From Rhodospirillales bacterium RIFCSPLOWO2_02_FULL_58_16 (GTDB lineage Bacteria; Pseudomonadota; Alphaproteobacteria; Rhodospirillales; 2-02-FULL-58-16), in the NCBI GenBank assembly GCA_001830425.1, contig MIAA01000049.1, positions 1 to 39,663 on the forward strand: DNA of 39,663 bases, written 5' to 3'. Under the pieces are notes generated by a model that searched no databases, was not told the origin of the DNA, and saw only the letters and a list, made by a program, of their open reading frames with translations. A program made the translations under genes and the position numbers. Shown here in pieces: positions 1 through 8,661 of the stretch. Each line of letters opens with the position of its first letter. Within the stretch, counting starts at the first letter, position 1.

Positions 1-11
1 CCGGAATTAGA

Positions 12-140
12 CAACAGATTACGCAGATTGACGCAGATTTAAGAGACGAGCAGCGGCCTGAGAAGTTCAGAGTCTTGAGTTCAAACGGGCAGTGTTTTCT
101 AATCTGCGTAAATCGGCGCAATCTGCGGATTAAATTACGG
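12..140 (+). repeat. MITE-like short element, copy A
   Basis: The left end is a run of cagatt/acgcagatt units. The right end, from about 68 to 140, nearly matches the last 70 bases of the GxxExxY gene and its downstream flank (502-573). The left motif (acgcagattgacgcagat) and the right motif (aatctgcgtaaatcggcg) are imperfect inverted repeats of each other. The element looks like the full-length copy at about 161-573 with its middle removed. No gene is supported in it. Confidence 0.6.
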
Positions 141-208
141 CGACGAGGCGGGATATTGACCACGCAGATTCAAGAGACGAGCAAACGCACGCCATTATTG
201 GCGCGGCG

Positions 209-565
209 ATGGAGGTTCATCGACGACTGGGTCCGGGATTCCTGGAGGCGGTTTATCAGGAAGCGTTGGCGATTGAGTTTGCGGCCCGAGAAATTCCGTC
301 TGTGCGTGAAGTGGAGTTGCCGGTGCATTACAAGGGCAGGTTGCTGACCTGCTCGTACCGGGCTGATTTTGTTTGTTATGAAAGTATAATCGTCGAACTA
401 AAGGCGCTGCAAGCCATCACCGGCATTGAGCAGGCGCAGCTATTAAACTATCTCAAGGCGACGCGACTGGAACGCGGGCTGCTGTTGAATTTCGGTCGGC
501 AGAGTCTTGAGTTCAAACGGGTGGTGTTTTCTAATCTGCGCAAATCGGCGCAATCTGCGGATTAA
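209..565 (+). CDS. GxxExxY family protein (PD-(D/E)XK nuclease-like)
   Basis: The family-defining pattern G-PGFLEAVYQ is present at residues 8-17. The PD-(D/E)XK-like pair follows: Asp in RADF (around residue 53) and the E-L-K triad in VELKA. The family is widespread as small standalone genes in environmental bacteria, and its function is not established. The ATG at 209 falls inside the conserved N-terminal block: the upstream in-frame codons read HAIIGAA, which the family normally has, and stay open to the stop at 131. No ATG, GTG or TTG lies in that stretch, so the true start is either non-canonical (ATT at 155 or 134) or lost. The last 20 codons are also present in the two short flanking repeats, so the gene appears to be the cargo of a repeat element. 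Confidence 0.75.
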   Translation: MEVHRRLGPGFLEAVYQEALAIEFAAREIPSVREVELPVHYKGRLLTCSYRADFVCYESIIVELKALQAITGIEQAQLLNYLKATRLERGLLLNFGRQSLEFKRVVFSNLRKSAQSAD

Positions 566-584
566 ATTACGGCAATGTTGATAA

Positions 585-702
585 TCCACAGATTACGCAG
601 ATTGACGCAGATTCAAGAGACGAGCAGCGGTCAGAAAAGTTCGTTCAGACGGGTGGTATTTTCTAATCAGCGCAAATCGGCGCAATCTGCGGATTAAATT
701 AC
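585..702 (+). repeat. MITE-like short element, copy B
   Basis: This is a second short copy of the repeat that flanks the GxxExxY gene. It begins with ccacagattacgcagattg, carries the same caagagacgagca block seen at 171-186 and 41-53, and ends with the gene's terminal sequence through ggattaaattac. It lacks the central roughly 300 bases. The ends form imperfect inverted repeats. Bases 703-747 up to lpd hold nothing else that I recognise. Confidence 0.6.
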
Positions 703-747
703 AAAGTATTTGAGATTTAGCGAATATGGCTTACCCTCCGTAACGTC

Positions 748-2151
748 ATGAGCGATTCATACGATCTCATCGTTATCGGCGGCGGGCCGGGGGGGTACGT
801 CGCCGCCATCCGCGCCGCCCAGTTGGGCATGAGCGTTGCCTGCGTGGACAAGCGGGGAACGCCGGGCGGCACTTGCCTCAATGTCGGCTGCATTCCGTCC
901 AAGGCCCTGCTGCAATCATCTCACCACTATGCGACGGCGCACGAGGAATTCGCCGCTCACGGCATCACGGCCTCCAAGGTGGAGATGGACGTGGCCGCCA
1001 TGATGAAGCGCAAGGACGCGGTGGTCGGCGATCTGACCAAAGGCATCGAGTTTCTGTTCAAAAAGAACAAGGTGGCCTACATCATCGGCGCCGGGGCCGT
1101 CACCGGCCCGAACGAAGTTACGGTGAGCGGCGGCAAATCTCCCCAAGTCCTGAAAACAAAGAACATCCTGATCGCCACCGGCTCCTGTTCGGCGCCGTTG
1201 CCCGGCGTCGAGGTGGATGAGAAAACCATCGTCAGCTCCACCGGCGCTTTGTCTCTTACTAAAGTTCCCAAAACGATGGCGGTGATCGGCGCCGGCGTTA
1301 TCGGTCTGGAATTAGGTTCGGTGTGGCGCCGGCTGGGAACGAAAGTGACCGTGGTCGAGTTCCTCGACCGGATACTTCCCGGCATGGACGGCGACGTGGT
1401 CAGGCAGATGGAGCGCTCCCTCAAGAAACAGGGCATGGCCTTCAAGCTGTCCAGCAAAGTGACCGGCGCCAGGACCGCCAAGTCCGGGGTCGTCCTCACC
1501 GTCGAGCCTGTGGCCGGCGGCGAGGCCGAGACCATCACCGCCGATATCGTGCTGGTCGCTATCGGTCGCCGCCCCTATACGGCGGGGCTGGGCCTGGAAG
1601 CGGCGGGCGTCGTGATGGATCAGCGCGGCTTTATCAAGGTGGATGGAAAATATCAAACCTCCGTTCCCGGCGTCTTCGCCGTCGGCGACGTTATCGGCGG
1701 CATGATGCTGGCCCATAAGGCGGAGGAGGAGGGGGTGGCGGCAGCCGAAAATCTGGCCGGACAATCAGGCCATGTAAACTATGCGGCCATTCCCGGCGTC
1801 GTTTACACCTGGCCGGAAGCGGCCTCCGTCGGCAAGACCGAGGAAAGCCTGAAGAAAGACGGCATCGCTTACAACGTCGGCAAGTTCCCGTTCTCCGCCA
1901 ACTCGCGGGCGCGGGCCAACGCCGACGCCGAAGGCTTCGTCAAGGTGCTGGCCGACGCCAAGACCGACGCCGTGCTCGGCGTTCACATCGTCGGCCCGGC
2001 GGCCGGCGACATCATCCAGGAAGCGGTGGCGGTGATGGAGTTCGGCGGCTCGGCCGAGGACATCGCCCGCACTTGCCACGCCCATCCCGGCCTGTCCGAG
2101 GCGCTTAAAGAAGCGGCGATGGCGGCGGGCGGACGGGCGATTCACCTATAA
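748..2151 (+). CDS. lpdA: dihydrolipoyl dehydrogenase (E3), 2-oxoglutarate dehydrogenase type
   Basis: This FAD enzyme reoxidises dihydrolipoyl groups of 2-oxoacid dehydrogenase complexes and passes electrons to NAD+. The FAD-binding GGGPGG lies at residues 11-16. The redox-active disulfide Cys43/Cys48 sits in GGTCLNVGC. An NAD-binding GAGVIG motif, the second FAD motif (VGDVIGG) and the C-terminal active-site HAHPGLSE follow. At 467 residues it has the usual length. The GTCLNVGCIPSK form is typical of E3s that serve the 2-oxoglutarate complex, whereas the other copy at 17873-19279 has the PDH-type GICLNWGC. No E1 or E2 gene is adjacent. No strong ribosome-binding site is visible before the ATG. 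The gene converges on asd with a 6-base overlap. Confidence 0.95.
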   Translation: MSDSYDLIVIGGGPGGYVAAIRAAQLGMSVACVDKRGTPGGTCLNVGCIPSKALLQSSHHYATAHEEFAAHGITASKVEMDVAAMMKRKDAVVGDLTKGIEFLFKKNKVAYIIGAGAVTGPNEVTVSGGKSPQVLKTKNILIATGSCSAPLPGVEVDEKTIVSSTGALSLTKVPKTMAVIGAGVIGLELGSVWRRLGTKVTVVEFLDRILPGMDGDVVRQMERSLKKQGMAFKLSSKVTGARTAKSGVVLTVEPVAGGEAETITADIVLVAIGRRPYTAGLGLEAAGVVMDQRGFIKVDGKYQTSVPGVFAVGDVIGGMMLAHKAEEEGVAAAENLAGQSGHVNYAAIPGVVYTWPEAASVGKTEESLKKDGIAYNVGKFPFSANSRARANADAEGFVKVLADAKTDAVLGVHIVGPAAGDIIQEAVAVMEFGGSAEDIARTCHAHPGLSEALKEAAMAAGGRAIHL

Positions 2152-3162
2152 AAACGATTTAACCAGTTCCTCGGCGATCTGGACGGCGTTGAGAGCGGCG
2201 CCCTTGCGCAGGTTGTCGGAAACGCACCAGAAAGCCAGACCGTTCTTCACCGTCGGGTCTTTGCGGATGCGGCTGACGTAGACCGCGTCCTCGCCCGAAC
2301 ATTCGGCGGGGGTGACGTAGCCTTCATCGGCGCGGTGATCGACGACGGTGACCCCCGGCGCTTTCTTCAGGGCGGCGCGGGCCTCCTTCTCGGAAACGGG
2401 ACGAGTGAACTCGACATTGACCGCTTCGGCGTGGCCGATGAACACCGGCACCCGCACGCAGGTGGCGAAGACCTGGATATCTGCGCCCATGATCTTTCTG
2501 GTTTCCACCGCCATCTTCCATTCTTCCTTGGTGGCGCCGTCCTCCATGAAGACGTCGATGTGGGGAATGCAGTTAAAGGCGATCTGCTTGGTGAATATCT
2601 TCTGGTGCTTGAGGACAGGCTCGTTGACGAAAATGCCCCTGGTCTGGTTGAACAGTTCGTCCATGGCTTCCTTGCCGCCGCCCGACGTTGATTGATAGGT
2701 GGAGACCACCACCCGCTTGATGGGGGCCAGATCATGCAGCGGCTTCAACGCCACCACCATCTGAATGGTCGAGCAGTTGGGGTTGGCGATGATGTTGCGT
2801 TTTGTATACCCGCCGATGGCCTCCGGGTTTACTTCGGGGACCACCAGCGGAATATCCATTTCCATGCGGAAACAAGACGTGTTGTCGATGACCACGGCGC
2901 CGGCCTTGGCGGCGCGCGGGGCGTGTATCCTGGACACCGCCGCGCCGGGAGACGACAAAACGATGTCGGCGCCGGCGAAGTCGAAGGTCTCCAGGTCTCT
3001 AACCTTCAAAGTATTATCGCCGAACGATACTTCCATGCCGACGGAGCGCGAAGACGCCAGCGCCGTCACCTCATCCGCCGGGAACTCCCGCTCGCTCAGA
3101 ATGGTAAGCATCTCGCGCCCGACATTGCCGGTGGCGCCGACGACCGCAACCTTGTAGCCCAT
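2146..3162 (-). CDS. asd: aspartate-semialdehyde dehydrogenase
   Basis: The enzyme makes aspartate semialdehyde from aspartyl phosphate with NADPH, a branch point for lysine/diaminopimelate, threonine and methionine. The N-terminal GATGNVG nucleotide motif is at residues 9-15. The catalytic Cys130 lies in NPNCSTIQM. The length (338 residues) is normal. In related genomes asd commonly follows leuB; here about 1.3 kb of accessory DNA separates the two. The 3-prime end overlaps the convergent lpdA by 6 bases. Confidence 0.95.
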   Translation of the reverse strand: MGYKVAVVGATGNVGREMLTILSEREFPADEVTALASSRSVGMEVSFGDNTLKVRDLETFDFAGADIVLSSPGAAVSRIHAPRAAKAGAVVIDNTSCFRMEMDIPLVVPEVNPEAIGGYTKRNIIANPNCSTIQMVVALKPLHDLAPIKRVVVSTYQSTSGGGKEAMDELFNQTRGIFVNEPVLKHQKIFTKQIAFNCIPHIDVFMEDGATKEEWKMAVETRKIMGADIQVFATCVRVPVFIGHAEAVNVEFTRPVSEKEARAALKKAPGVTVVDHRADEGYVTPAECSGEDAVYVSRIRKDPTVKNGLAFWCVSDNLRKGAALNAVQIAEELVKSFL

Positions 3163-3205
3163 GATAAAACAACTCCGTGTATGCCAAGCCGAAGGGGGCC
3201 ATTAT

Positions 3206-3757
3206 CTACGCTGATCGGTCAGCGGTTGCAACAGATCGGGGAGGGTTTGGTTCAACATCACGAGTCTGTGCTAAGTTCAATAGCTTAGGGGGGATTGCGA
3301 CCAGTTCCGGTCCTCGTGGCGGTGCGTTTTTCCTCCAACCTTCTTTGACGGTCTCAATTTTGCTGATTGGCAGATAGAGGTTTTTTGGCAGTTCCCGTAG
3401 GCCCTCAACGTGCCAAAATACGGCCCAATGCCCACTGTTGTCCGAGTCATATTTGTTGGTCGTCGGAGGCCGATGCGTCATTCCGAACGGGTGCGCGCCT
3501 CCGACGCTATCCATATATGCGATATACCAGCCGAACCAAGTCACCATAAAGGTGAGCTTGCTAGGGACGCCCTCGTGCGAGGGGTAGATGATGGTGGGCA
3601 CCCGGAGTCCATGCCGTTTCTCATCAACTTTCCGGAAAAGCTCCCACTTTTTTGATCCGAATGCCACGAATCCTTTGGCGTCTGCGACTTGCTTGCCCGT
3701 CTGAAGGTGTTCGAGGGGAACGGGCGCAAGAATGGCAAAATCTGCTATGTCGATCAT
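3206..3757 (-). CDS. conserved-looking hypothetical protein, unknown function
   Basis: I do not recognise a family. The protein has 183 residues, is soluble and is rich in Trp and Pro, with no signal peptide or membrane segment. It opens MIDIADFAIL and has a central block (TFMVTWFGWYIAYMDS) followed by HWAVFWHVEGLRELPKNLYL. I chose the ATG at 3757 because GAGGGAG sits 6 bases upstream; a GTG at 3775 would add six residues but would overlap that site. It lies 43 bases upstream of asd on the same strand, inside the accessory patch between leuB and asd. The many aromatic residues and good ribosome-binding site argue for a real gene. Confidence 0.6.
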   Translation of the reverse strand: MIDIADFAILAPVPLEHLQTGKQVADAKGFVAFGSKKWELFRKVDEKRHGLRVPTIIYPSHEGVPSKLTFMVTWFGWYIAYMDSVGGAHPFGMTHRPPTTNKYDSDNSGHWAVFWHVEGLRELPKNLYLPISKIETVKEGWRKNAPPRGPELVAIPPKLLNLAQTRDVEPNPPRSVATADRSA

Positions 3758-3826
3758 GAATTCTCCCTCAGTCACTATCCATCTCAGGAATTTGAGTGTT
3801 CAGCTAAATAAAATTTATCTGTTAGA

Positions 3827-3955
3827 CCTGTTGCAAAAATAGCATTCTGAAGCTGGTGGCGCAATTTCTCTTGCGGTTACGACGATCAAACCCGGCGGCG
3901 ATGTTGATGATGCCAGCCTCCACGAAAAATCATCGTTTCACTTTAAAAGAGCAGA
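3827..3955 (-). mobile_element. insertion sequence end remnant
   Basis: Read on the minus strand, a short open frame ends in MLFLQQV at a GCTATTTTTGCAACAGGTC end. A related end with homologous codons (LLLQQA) occurs at 35540-35600. This looks like the last codons of an IS transposase running into its terminal repeat. An in-frame TGA is present upstream, so nothing functional remains. The rest of 3758-4201 holds no gene I can support. Confidence 0.4.
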
Positions 3956-4201
3956 TTCCAGAATCACTTCAATGGCTTGAATGTTTCATGTTTCGGTTTT
4001 TGGGGAAGGTCCTGATCGGGGAGGGGCTTTATTGCCATCCCATTTTGATCAAAAAATTATCCAGGCCCGTCTCCGCCCCACGGGCTAGATGGTCGATGGT
4101 TAAGACTTTTTCATAATGAGTAGCACCAACGTCTCGGCGCCCTTGATCTTGGGGGTGCAATCGTTGCCTTGGATTTCCATTCTTGAAGGAAACAGACGAA
4201 C

Positions 4202-4456
4202 TCACAAGAGCTTCAACAAGGCGACGATGGCGCCGACCTGGGCCAGGGCGGAGGTGAACATCCATTTCAGAATTTCGGTCTTCGTCGCCTCGATTTTTGC
4301 TTCCAGGCGGAAAACATCTTCCTTTGTCGCCAACCCCGAAACTTCGGCCATGCTTTCGGCCAAAGCCTCAGCCGTATCGGCGGCCTGCTTGGTCCCGAAT
4401 CCGGCGGCTTCGAGCTTGCGGGCAAGTTTCAGCGTATCGAAGGTAATAGCTGTCAT
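4202..4456 (-). CDS. DUF1640-type small coiled-coil membrane protein
   Basis: The 84-residue protein begins MTAITFDTLKLARKLEAAGF, a typical opening for the DUF1640 (CCDC90-like) family. It continues with a helical, heptad-like region (KQAADTAEALAESMAEV; TKEDVFRLEAKIEATKTEIL) and ends in one hydrophobic helix (ALAQVGAIVALLKLL). I infer an inner-membrane anchored coiled coil; its role is unknown. These proteins are often found near mobile elements and phage-like loci. The ATG at 4456 matches the family start; a GTG at 4474 would add six residues. It lies upstream of the IS remnant and downstream of leuB. Confidence 0.75.
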   Translation of the reverse strand: MTAITFDTLKLARKLEAAGFGTKQAADTAEALAESMAEVSGLATKEDVFRLEAKIEATKTEILKWMFTSALAQVGAIVALLKLL

Positions 4457-4510
4457 GTATCGATAATCCGCCACGCCAAATCAAATGTCAATTCCCCTAC
4501 GCCCAGGGTG

Positions 4511-5620
4511 TTACCGGATCAGTTTCTCCAGCGCCTGGATGACGGCGTCGCCCATTACCGATGTCGAGACTTTGGCCTTGCCCGGCTGCATGATGTCGGC
4601 GGTGCGCAAGCCGCCGTCGAGGACGTTCCTGACCGCCGTCTCGATGAAATCGGCGTCCCTGGCCATGTCGAATGAATAGCGCAGACACATGGCGAAACTG
4701 AGCAGGGCGGCCAGCGGATTGGCGATGCCCTTGCCGGCGATATCGGGAGCCGAGCCGTGCACAGGCTCGTACATGGCGTTGCGTCGTCCCCTATGATCGG
4801 CGGCGCCGAGGCCGGCCGAGGGCAGCATCCCCAGCGAGCCGGTCAGCATCGACGCCTCGTCGGACAGGATGTCGCCGAACATGTTGTCGGTGACGATCAC
4901 GTCGAACTGCTTGGGGGCGCGCACCAACTGCATGGCGGCGTTATCGACGTACATATGGGACAGTTCCACCTGCGGATAGTCGGCGGCGACGCTCGTTACC
5001 ACCTCACGCCACAGCGCCATGCAGTCCAGCACGTTGGCTTTGTCCACCGAACACAGGCGCTTGCCGCGAGTCATCGCCAGACCGAAGGCGACATGGGCGA
5101 TGCGCTCGATCTCCCCGGTGGTGTAAACCAGGGTGTTGTAGCCCTTGCGCCCGCCGCCGGACAGGTCCTCAACGCCTCTAGGCTCGCCGAAGTAAATGCC
5201 GCCGGTCAATTCGCGGACGATCATGATGTCCAGGCCCTTGACCACATCTTCTTTGAGGCTGGAAGCCCCGACCATGGAATCAAACACCACCGCCGGGCGC
5301 AGGTTGGCGAACAGGCCCAGTTCCTTGCGTATCCCCAGCAGTCCGCGCTCCGGCTTGATCTCGAACGGCAGGTTGTCCCACTTGGGGCCGCCGACGGCAC
5401 CCAGCATTACGGCGTCGGCTTTCCTGGCCTCGGCAATGGTTTCTTCGGTCAGCGGTACGCCGTTTACGTCAATCGAAGCGCCGCCGATCAAGCCGTCTGA
5501 AATGTCGATGGCGACTTTGCGCAGCTTGCCGATAACATCAATGACGCGGCGCACCTGATCCATGACCTCGGGGCCGATGCCGTCGCCGGGAAGGATCAAA
5601 AGCTTTTTGTCGGCGGCCAT
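4511..5620 (-). CDS. leuB: 3-isopropylmalate dehydrogenase
   Basis: The enzyme oxidatively decarboxylates 3-isopropylmalate with NAD+ in leucine biosynthesis. Visible marks are the [10 protein letters not shown] opening, the substrate-binding region with [15 protein letters not shown], the metal-binding [15 protein letters not shown] and the coenzyme loop with [15 protein letters not shown]. The length of 369 residues is typical. It follows leuD by 14 bases and closes the leuC-leuD-leuB group. Confidence 0.97.
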   Translation of the reverse strand: MAADKKLLILPGDGIGPEVMDQVRRVIDVIGKLRKVAIDISDGLIGGASIDVNGVPLTEETIAEARKADAVMLGAVGGPKWDNLPFEIKPERGLLGIRKELGLFANLRPAVVFDSMVGASSLKEDVVKGLDIMIVRELTGGIYFGEPRGVEDLSGGGRKGYNTLVYTTGEIERIAHVAFGLAMTRGKRLCSVDKANVLDCMALWREVVTSVAADYPQVELSHMYVDNAAMQLVRAPKQFDVIVTDNMFGDILSDEASMLTGSLGMLPSAGLGAADHRGRRNAMYEPVHGSAPDIAGKGIANPLAALLSFAMCLRYSFDMARDADFIETAVRNVLDGGLRTADIMQPGKAKVSTSVMGDAVIQALEKLIR

Positions 5621-5634
5621 GAGACGATTTCCTT

Positions 5635-6246
5635 TTACAAGTGCAGCCAGGGTTGCGTTAACTTCTGCTTTTCCTCAAAAGCGTCGATCTTTTCCGACTT
5701 TTCCATGGTCAGTCCGATATCGTCCAGGCCGTTGAGCAGGTAATGCTTGCGCAACGGGTCGATGTCAAAGGAAATAGAGCTTCCGTCAGGGCCGGTAATC
5801 GTTTGACTTTGCAGGTCGATGGTGACTGTGGCGGCGCCGCCGCGTTCGGCATCCTTCATCAACTTATCGACATCGGCCTTCGGCAGCTTGACGGGCAGGA
5901 TGCCGTTCTTGAAGCAGTTGTTGTAAAAGATATCGGCGAAGCCGGGGGCGATGAGGCAACGGATGCCGAAATCCAGCAAGGCCCACGGCGCGTGTTCACG
6001 CGACGAGCCGCAGCCGAAGTTATCGCCGGCGATCAGGATGACGGCCTTGCGGTAGGCCGGCTTGTTGAGCACGAAGCCGGGAATTTCTTCCCCCCGCTCA
6101 TTAAAGCGCATCTCATCGAACAGGTTGGCGCCCAGCCCCGAGCGTTTGATGGTTTTCAGGAACTGCTTGGGGATGATCATGTCGGTATCGACGTTGATCA
6201 TGTCCAGCGGCGCGGCAACGCCGGTAAGGGTGGTGAACTTTTGCAT
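5635..6246 (-). CDS. leuD: 3-isopropylmalate dehydratase small subunit
   Basis: LeuD pairs with LeuC to isomerise 2- to 3-isopropylmalate. The protein (203 residues) has the swivel-domain signature [14 protein letters not shown] and the [17 protein letters not shown] motif, which holds the conserved Ser-Arg of this subunit. It is normally adjacent to leuC; here the vapD/DUF5397 pair separates them. The vapD stop is 13 bases upstream of this start, so all four genes could be on one transcript. Confidence 0.97.
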   Translation of the reverse strand: MQKFTTLTGVAAPLDMINVDTDMIIPKQFLKTIKRSGLGANLFDEMRFNERGEEIPGFVLNKPAYRKAVILIAGDNFGCGSSREHAPWALLDFGIRCLIAPGFADIFYNNCFKNGILPVKLPKADVDKLMKDAERGGAATVTIDLQSQTITGPDGSSISFDIDPLRKHYLLNGLDDIGLTMEKSEKIDAFEEKQKLTQPWLHL

Positions 6247-6259
6247 GGCGCCTTTTGTA

Positions 6260-6541
6260 TCAGTCGTTCTTGATCACAGAAGTAAAATCGGACCAATGCT
6301 CAACCTTGAAAGCGCGGATGTCTCTGATTGACGCAGGGAGCCACGGTAAAGCCTTCATGGTCATTATGGCCCGAAAAAGGTTGGCCAGATCATCATTCTC
6401 GGTGATGTAAACGCTTCCTTGAATTCTATCGAAGCCAAACCTGCTGAGTTCCTTCCCGATGTCTTGGTAAGCTTGGGACACCCCCTTGGGATGGCTAGTC
6501 TCCGTATCCTTCACCACCAAGTCAAAAGCGATTGCGAACAT
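6260..6541 (-). CDS. vapD: VapD family protein (Cas2-like ribonuclease, toxin-like)
   Basis: The protein of 93 residues opens with [10 protein letters not shown] and contains [19 protein letters not shown] and [18 protein letters not shown]. These are the recognisable blocks of VapD, a small Cas2-fold endoribonuclease described as a toxin-like factor in several pathogens. It starts within the stop codon of the upstream DUF5397 gene (TGATG, one-base overlap), the arrangement of a toxin-antitoxin pair. It lies inside the leucine operon between leuC and leuD, an unusual place. The family is clear; toxicity is inferred. Confidence 0.88.
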   Translation of the reverse strand: MFAIAFDLVVKDTETSHPKGVSQAYQDIGKELSRFGFDRIQGSVYITENDDLANLFRAIMTMKALPWLPASIRDIRAFKVEHWSDFTSVIKND

Positions 6542-6741
6542 CAGTTTTCCTTTGGGTCATCCACGGCATGTGAATAACGATACTCTGCCTCTTCGCCGGT
6601 CTCGATAATACGCACCCGCAACAGCGCATCGTAGTCATCGAGAGACCGAACAACGCCTAATACTTCGTACACCGGTCCGACAGGGCCAAAGCGGCGGAAC
6701 TGGCCGACAATTCTTTCTACATCCATATTACGATTAGGCAT
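6541..6741 (-). CDS. DUF5397 protein, probable VapD partner/antitoxin
   Basis: The protein has 66 residues: MPNRNMDVERIVGQFRRFG, then GPVYEVLGVVRSLDDYDALLRV and EEAEYRYSHAVDDP. This matches the DUF5397 pattern, which I know as a frequent companion of vapD. The ATG at 6741 is preceded by AGGGAGGAG at good spacing; an upstream extension in the same frame would have no such site and would crowd the leuC 3-prime end. With this start it lies 58 bases after the leuC stop. The antitoxin role is inferred from gene order and the one-base translational overlap. Confidence 0.8.
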   Translation of the reverse strand: MPNRNMDVERIVGQFRRFGPVGPVYEVLGVVRSLDDYDALLRVRIIETGEEAEYRYSHAVDDPKEN

Positions 6742-6799
6742 ATGTCGCTCCTCCCTGAAATGCAATAACGCCATTTTACCCCCAATTGACGTCTGTCCG

Positions 6800-8197
6800 C
6801 TACAGCTTCCTGACATCGGTCAGCTTGCCGGCAATCGCCGCCGCTGCCGCCATGGCCGGGCTTACCAGATGGGTGCGGCCGCCTCGGCCCTGGCGGCCCT
6901 CAAAGTTGCGGTTGGAAGTCGAGGCGCAACGCTCTCCCGGCTCCAGCCGATCGGCGTTCATCGCCAGACACATCGAGCATCCGGCCTCGCGCCACTCGAA
7001 TCCGGCGTTGATAAATATCTTGTCCAGGCCCTCGGCTTCGGCTTGTTCCTTGACCAGCCCGGAACCGGGAACCACCATCGCGCCGACGCCGGAGGCCACC
7101 TTGCGACCGTTGACGACTTCAGCCGCCGCCCGCAGGTCTTCAATGCGGCCGTTGGTGCATGAGCCGATGAACACCCGGTCTATTGCTATTCCGTCGAGCC
7201 GGGCGCCCGGTCTTAAATCCATGTAGTCCAGCGCCCGTTCCATGGCCCGGCGTCTGGCCGGGTCGGTTTCCCGCGAGGGGTCGGGGACGACGGCGGAGAT
7301 GGGCAGCACGTTTTCCGGGCTTGTCCCCCATGTTACCTGCGGCTCCAGACTCGCGGCATTGACGGCGATGTCGGCATCGTACTTTGCGCCGTCGTCGGAG
7401 GCCAACGTCTTCCAGTAGGCGACGGCGCTTTCCCAGATCGCGCCCTTGGGCGCCATCGGCCGGCCCTTGAGATATTCATAGGTAGTCTCATCCGGCGCGA
7501 TCAGTCCGGCCCTGGCCCCGCCCTCGATGGTCATGTTGCATACCGTCATCCGTCCTTCCATGGACAGGGAGCGGATCGCTTGTCCGGTGTATTCGATGAC
7601 ATAGCCGGTGCCGCCGGCGGTTCCTATGCGCCCGATGATGGCCATCACCAGGTCTTTGGCCGTGACGCCTTCGGGCAAATCGCCCTCCACATGAACACGC
7701 ATGTTTTTGGCCGGCTGTTGCATCAGGGCGCTGGTGGCCAGCACATGTTCCACCTCCGACGTGCCGATGCCGAAGGCCAGCGCCCCAAAGGCGCCGTGGG
7801 TGGCGGTGTGGGAGTCGCCGCAGACGATGGTCATGCCGGGCAGGGTGAATCCCTGCTCGGGGCCGACGATGTGAACAACGCCTTGGCGAATATCATCAAT
7901 GGCAAAGTAGGGGACGTTGAAATAAGCGACATTGGCCTCAAGGGCTTCCACCTGGGCGCGGGACAGCTCATCGGCGATGGGGCCGGAGCGATCAACGGTC
8001 GGCACGTTGTGATCGGCCACCGCCAGCGTGGCCTTGGTCCGGCGGACCTTGCGACCGGAGTTTCTCAGCCCCTCGAAGGCCTGGGGGCTGGTGACATCAT
8101 GCACCAGATGACGGTCGATATAGAGCAGACAGGAGCCGTCGTCGGAGGTATCGACGACATGGCTGCTCCATATCTTGTCGAACAAGGTTTTAGGCAT
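6800..8197 (-). CDS. leuC: 3-isopropylmalate dehydratase large subunit
   Basis: This is the 4Fe-4S aconitase-type subunit of isopropylmalate isomerase. The start [10 protein letters not shown] is standard. The substrate-region [13 protein letters not shown], the first cluster-ligand motif FIGSCTNGR and the second (GCSMCLAMN) are all present. The length is 465 residues. It is preceded by rplS with a 20-base gap and followed by the DUF5397/vapD insertion before leuD. Confidence 0.97.
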   Translation of the reverse strand: MPKTLFDKIWSSHVVDTSDDGSCLLYIDRHLVHDVTSPQAFEGLRNSGRKVRRTKATLAVADHNVPTVDRSGPIADELSRAQVEALEANVAYFNVPYFAIDDIRQGVVHIVGPEQGFTLPGMTIVCGDSHTATHGAFGALAFGIGTSEVEHVLATSALMQQPAKNMRVHVEGDLPEGVTAKDLVMAIIGRIGTAGGTGYVIEYTGQAIRSLSMEGRMTVCNMTIEGGARAGLIAPDETTYEYLKGRPMAPKGAIWESAVAYWKTLASDDGAKYDADIAVNAASLEPQVTWGTSPENVLPISAVVPDPSRETDPARRRAMERALDYMDLRPGARLDGIAIDRVFIGSCTNGRIEDLRAAAEVVNGRKVASGVGAMVVPGSGLVKEQAEAEGLDKIFINAGFEWREAGCSMCLAMNADRLEPGERCASTSNRNFEGRQGRGGRTHLVSPAMAAAAAIAGKLTDVRKL

Positions 8198-8217
8198 AAT
8201 TTTGCGTATGGGCGCGG

Positions 8218-8661
8218 TTACTTTTGAGCGGCCTTGTTATGTTTTCCAGCCTTGGCGTCGGCGGCTTCACCCTTTTGTATAGCGGCTACCTTGCCGGAGA
8301 AGCCGTCGGTCTTCTCGGCGATGCGCGCCGCCTTGCCGGTGCGCCCGCGCAGGTAATAGAGCTTGGCCCGCCGCACATCGCCCCGGCGCACCACCTCGAT
8401 TGAATCGATGGACGGCGAATAGAGGGGGAATACCCTCTCGACGCCCTCGCCCGAGGAAATCTTGCGCACGGTGAAGGCCGAATTCAGCCCCCTGTTTCTG
8501 CGGGCGATGCAGACGCCTTCGTAGGCCTGGACGCGCTCACGGGCGCCTTCCACCACTTTGACGTTGACCTTCAGCGTATCGCCGGGAGCGAATTCGGGAA
8601 TAGCGCGGCCCGCCGTCAGTTTTTTCAACTGCTCGTTTTCGAGTTCTTTCATAATATTCAC
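8218..8661 (-). CDS. rplS: 50S ribosomal protein L19
   Basis: The core matches L19: [52 protein letters not shown] and [18 protein letters not shown]. The 147-residue length includes a short basic/Ala-rich tail. I prefer the GTG at 8661, which gives MNIMKEL as in related L19s and overlaps the trmD stop (GTGA), with AAGGAT upstream; an ATG at 8652 is the alternative. Confidence 0.97.
   Translation of the reverse strand: MNIMKELENEQLKKLTAGRAIPEFAPGDTLKVNVKVVEGARERVQAYEGVCIARRNRGLNSAFTVRKISSGEGVERVFPLYSPSIDSIEVVRRGDVRRAKLYYLRGRTGKAARIAEKTDGFSGKVAAIQKGEAADAKAGKHNKAAQK

Noticed and set aside
873-2145. Long open frames on both strands inside lpdA and similar overlaps inside other core genes
   Set aside because: They are frame shadows of GC-rich coding DNA; their sequences are Arg/Pro/Gly-rich with no family pattern, and a recognised gene covers each.
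3856-4116. An 86-codon plus-strand open frame in the leuB-asd gap
   Set aside because: It overlaps the IS end on the other strand, has no ribosome-binding site and no recognisable pattern.
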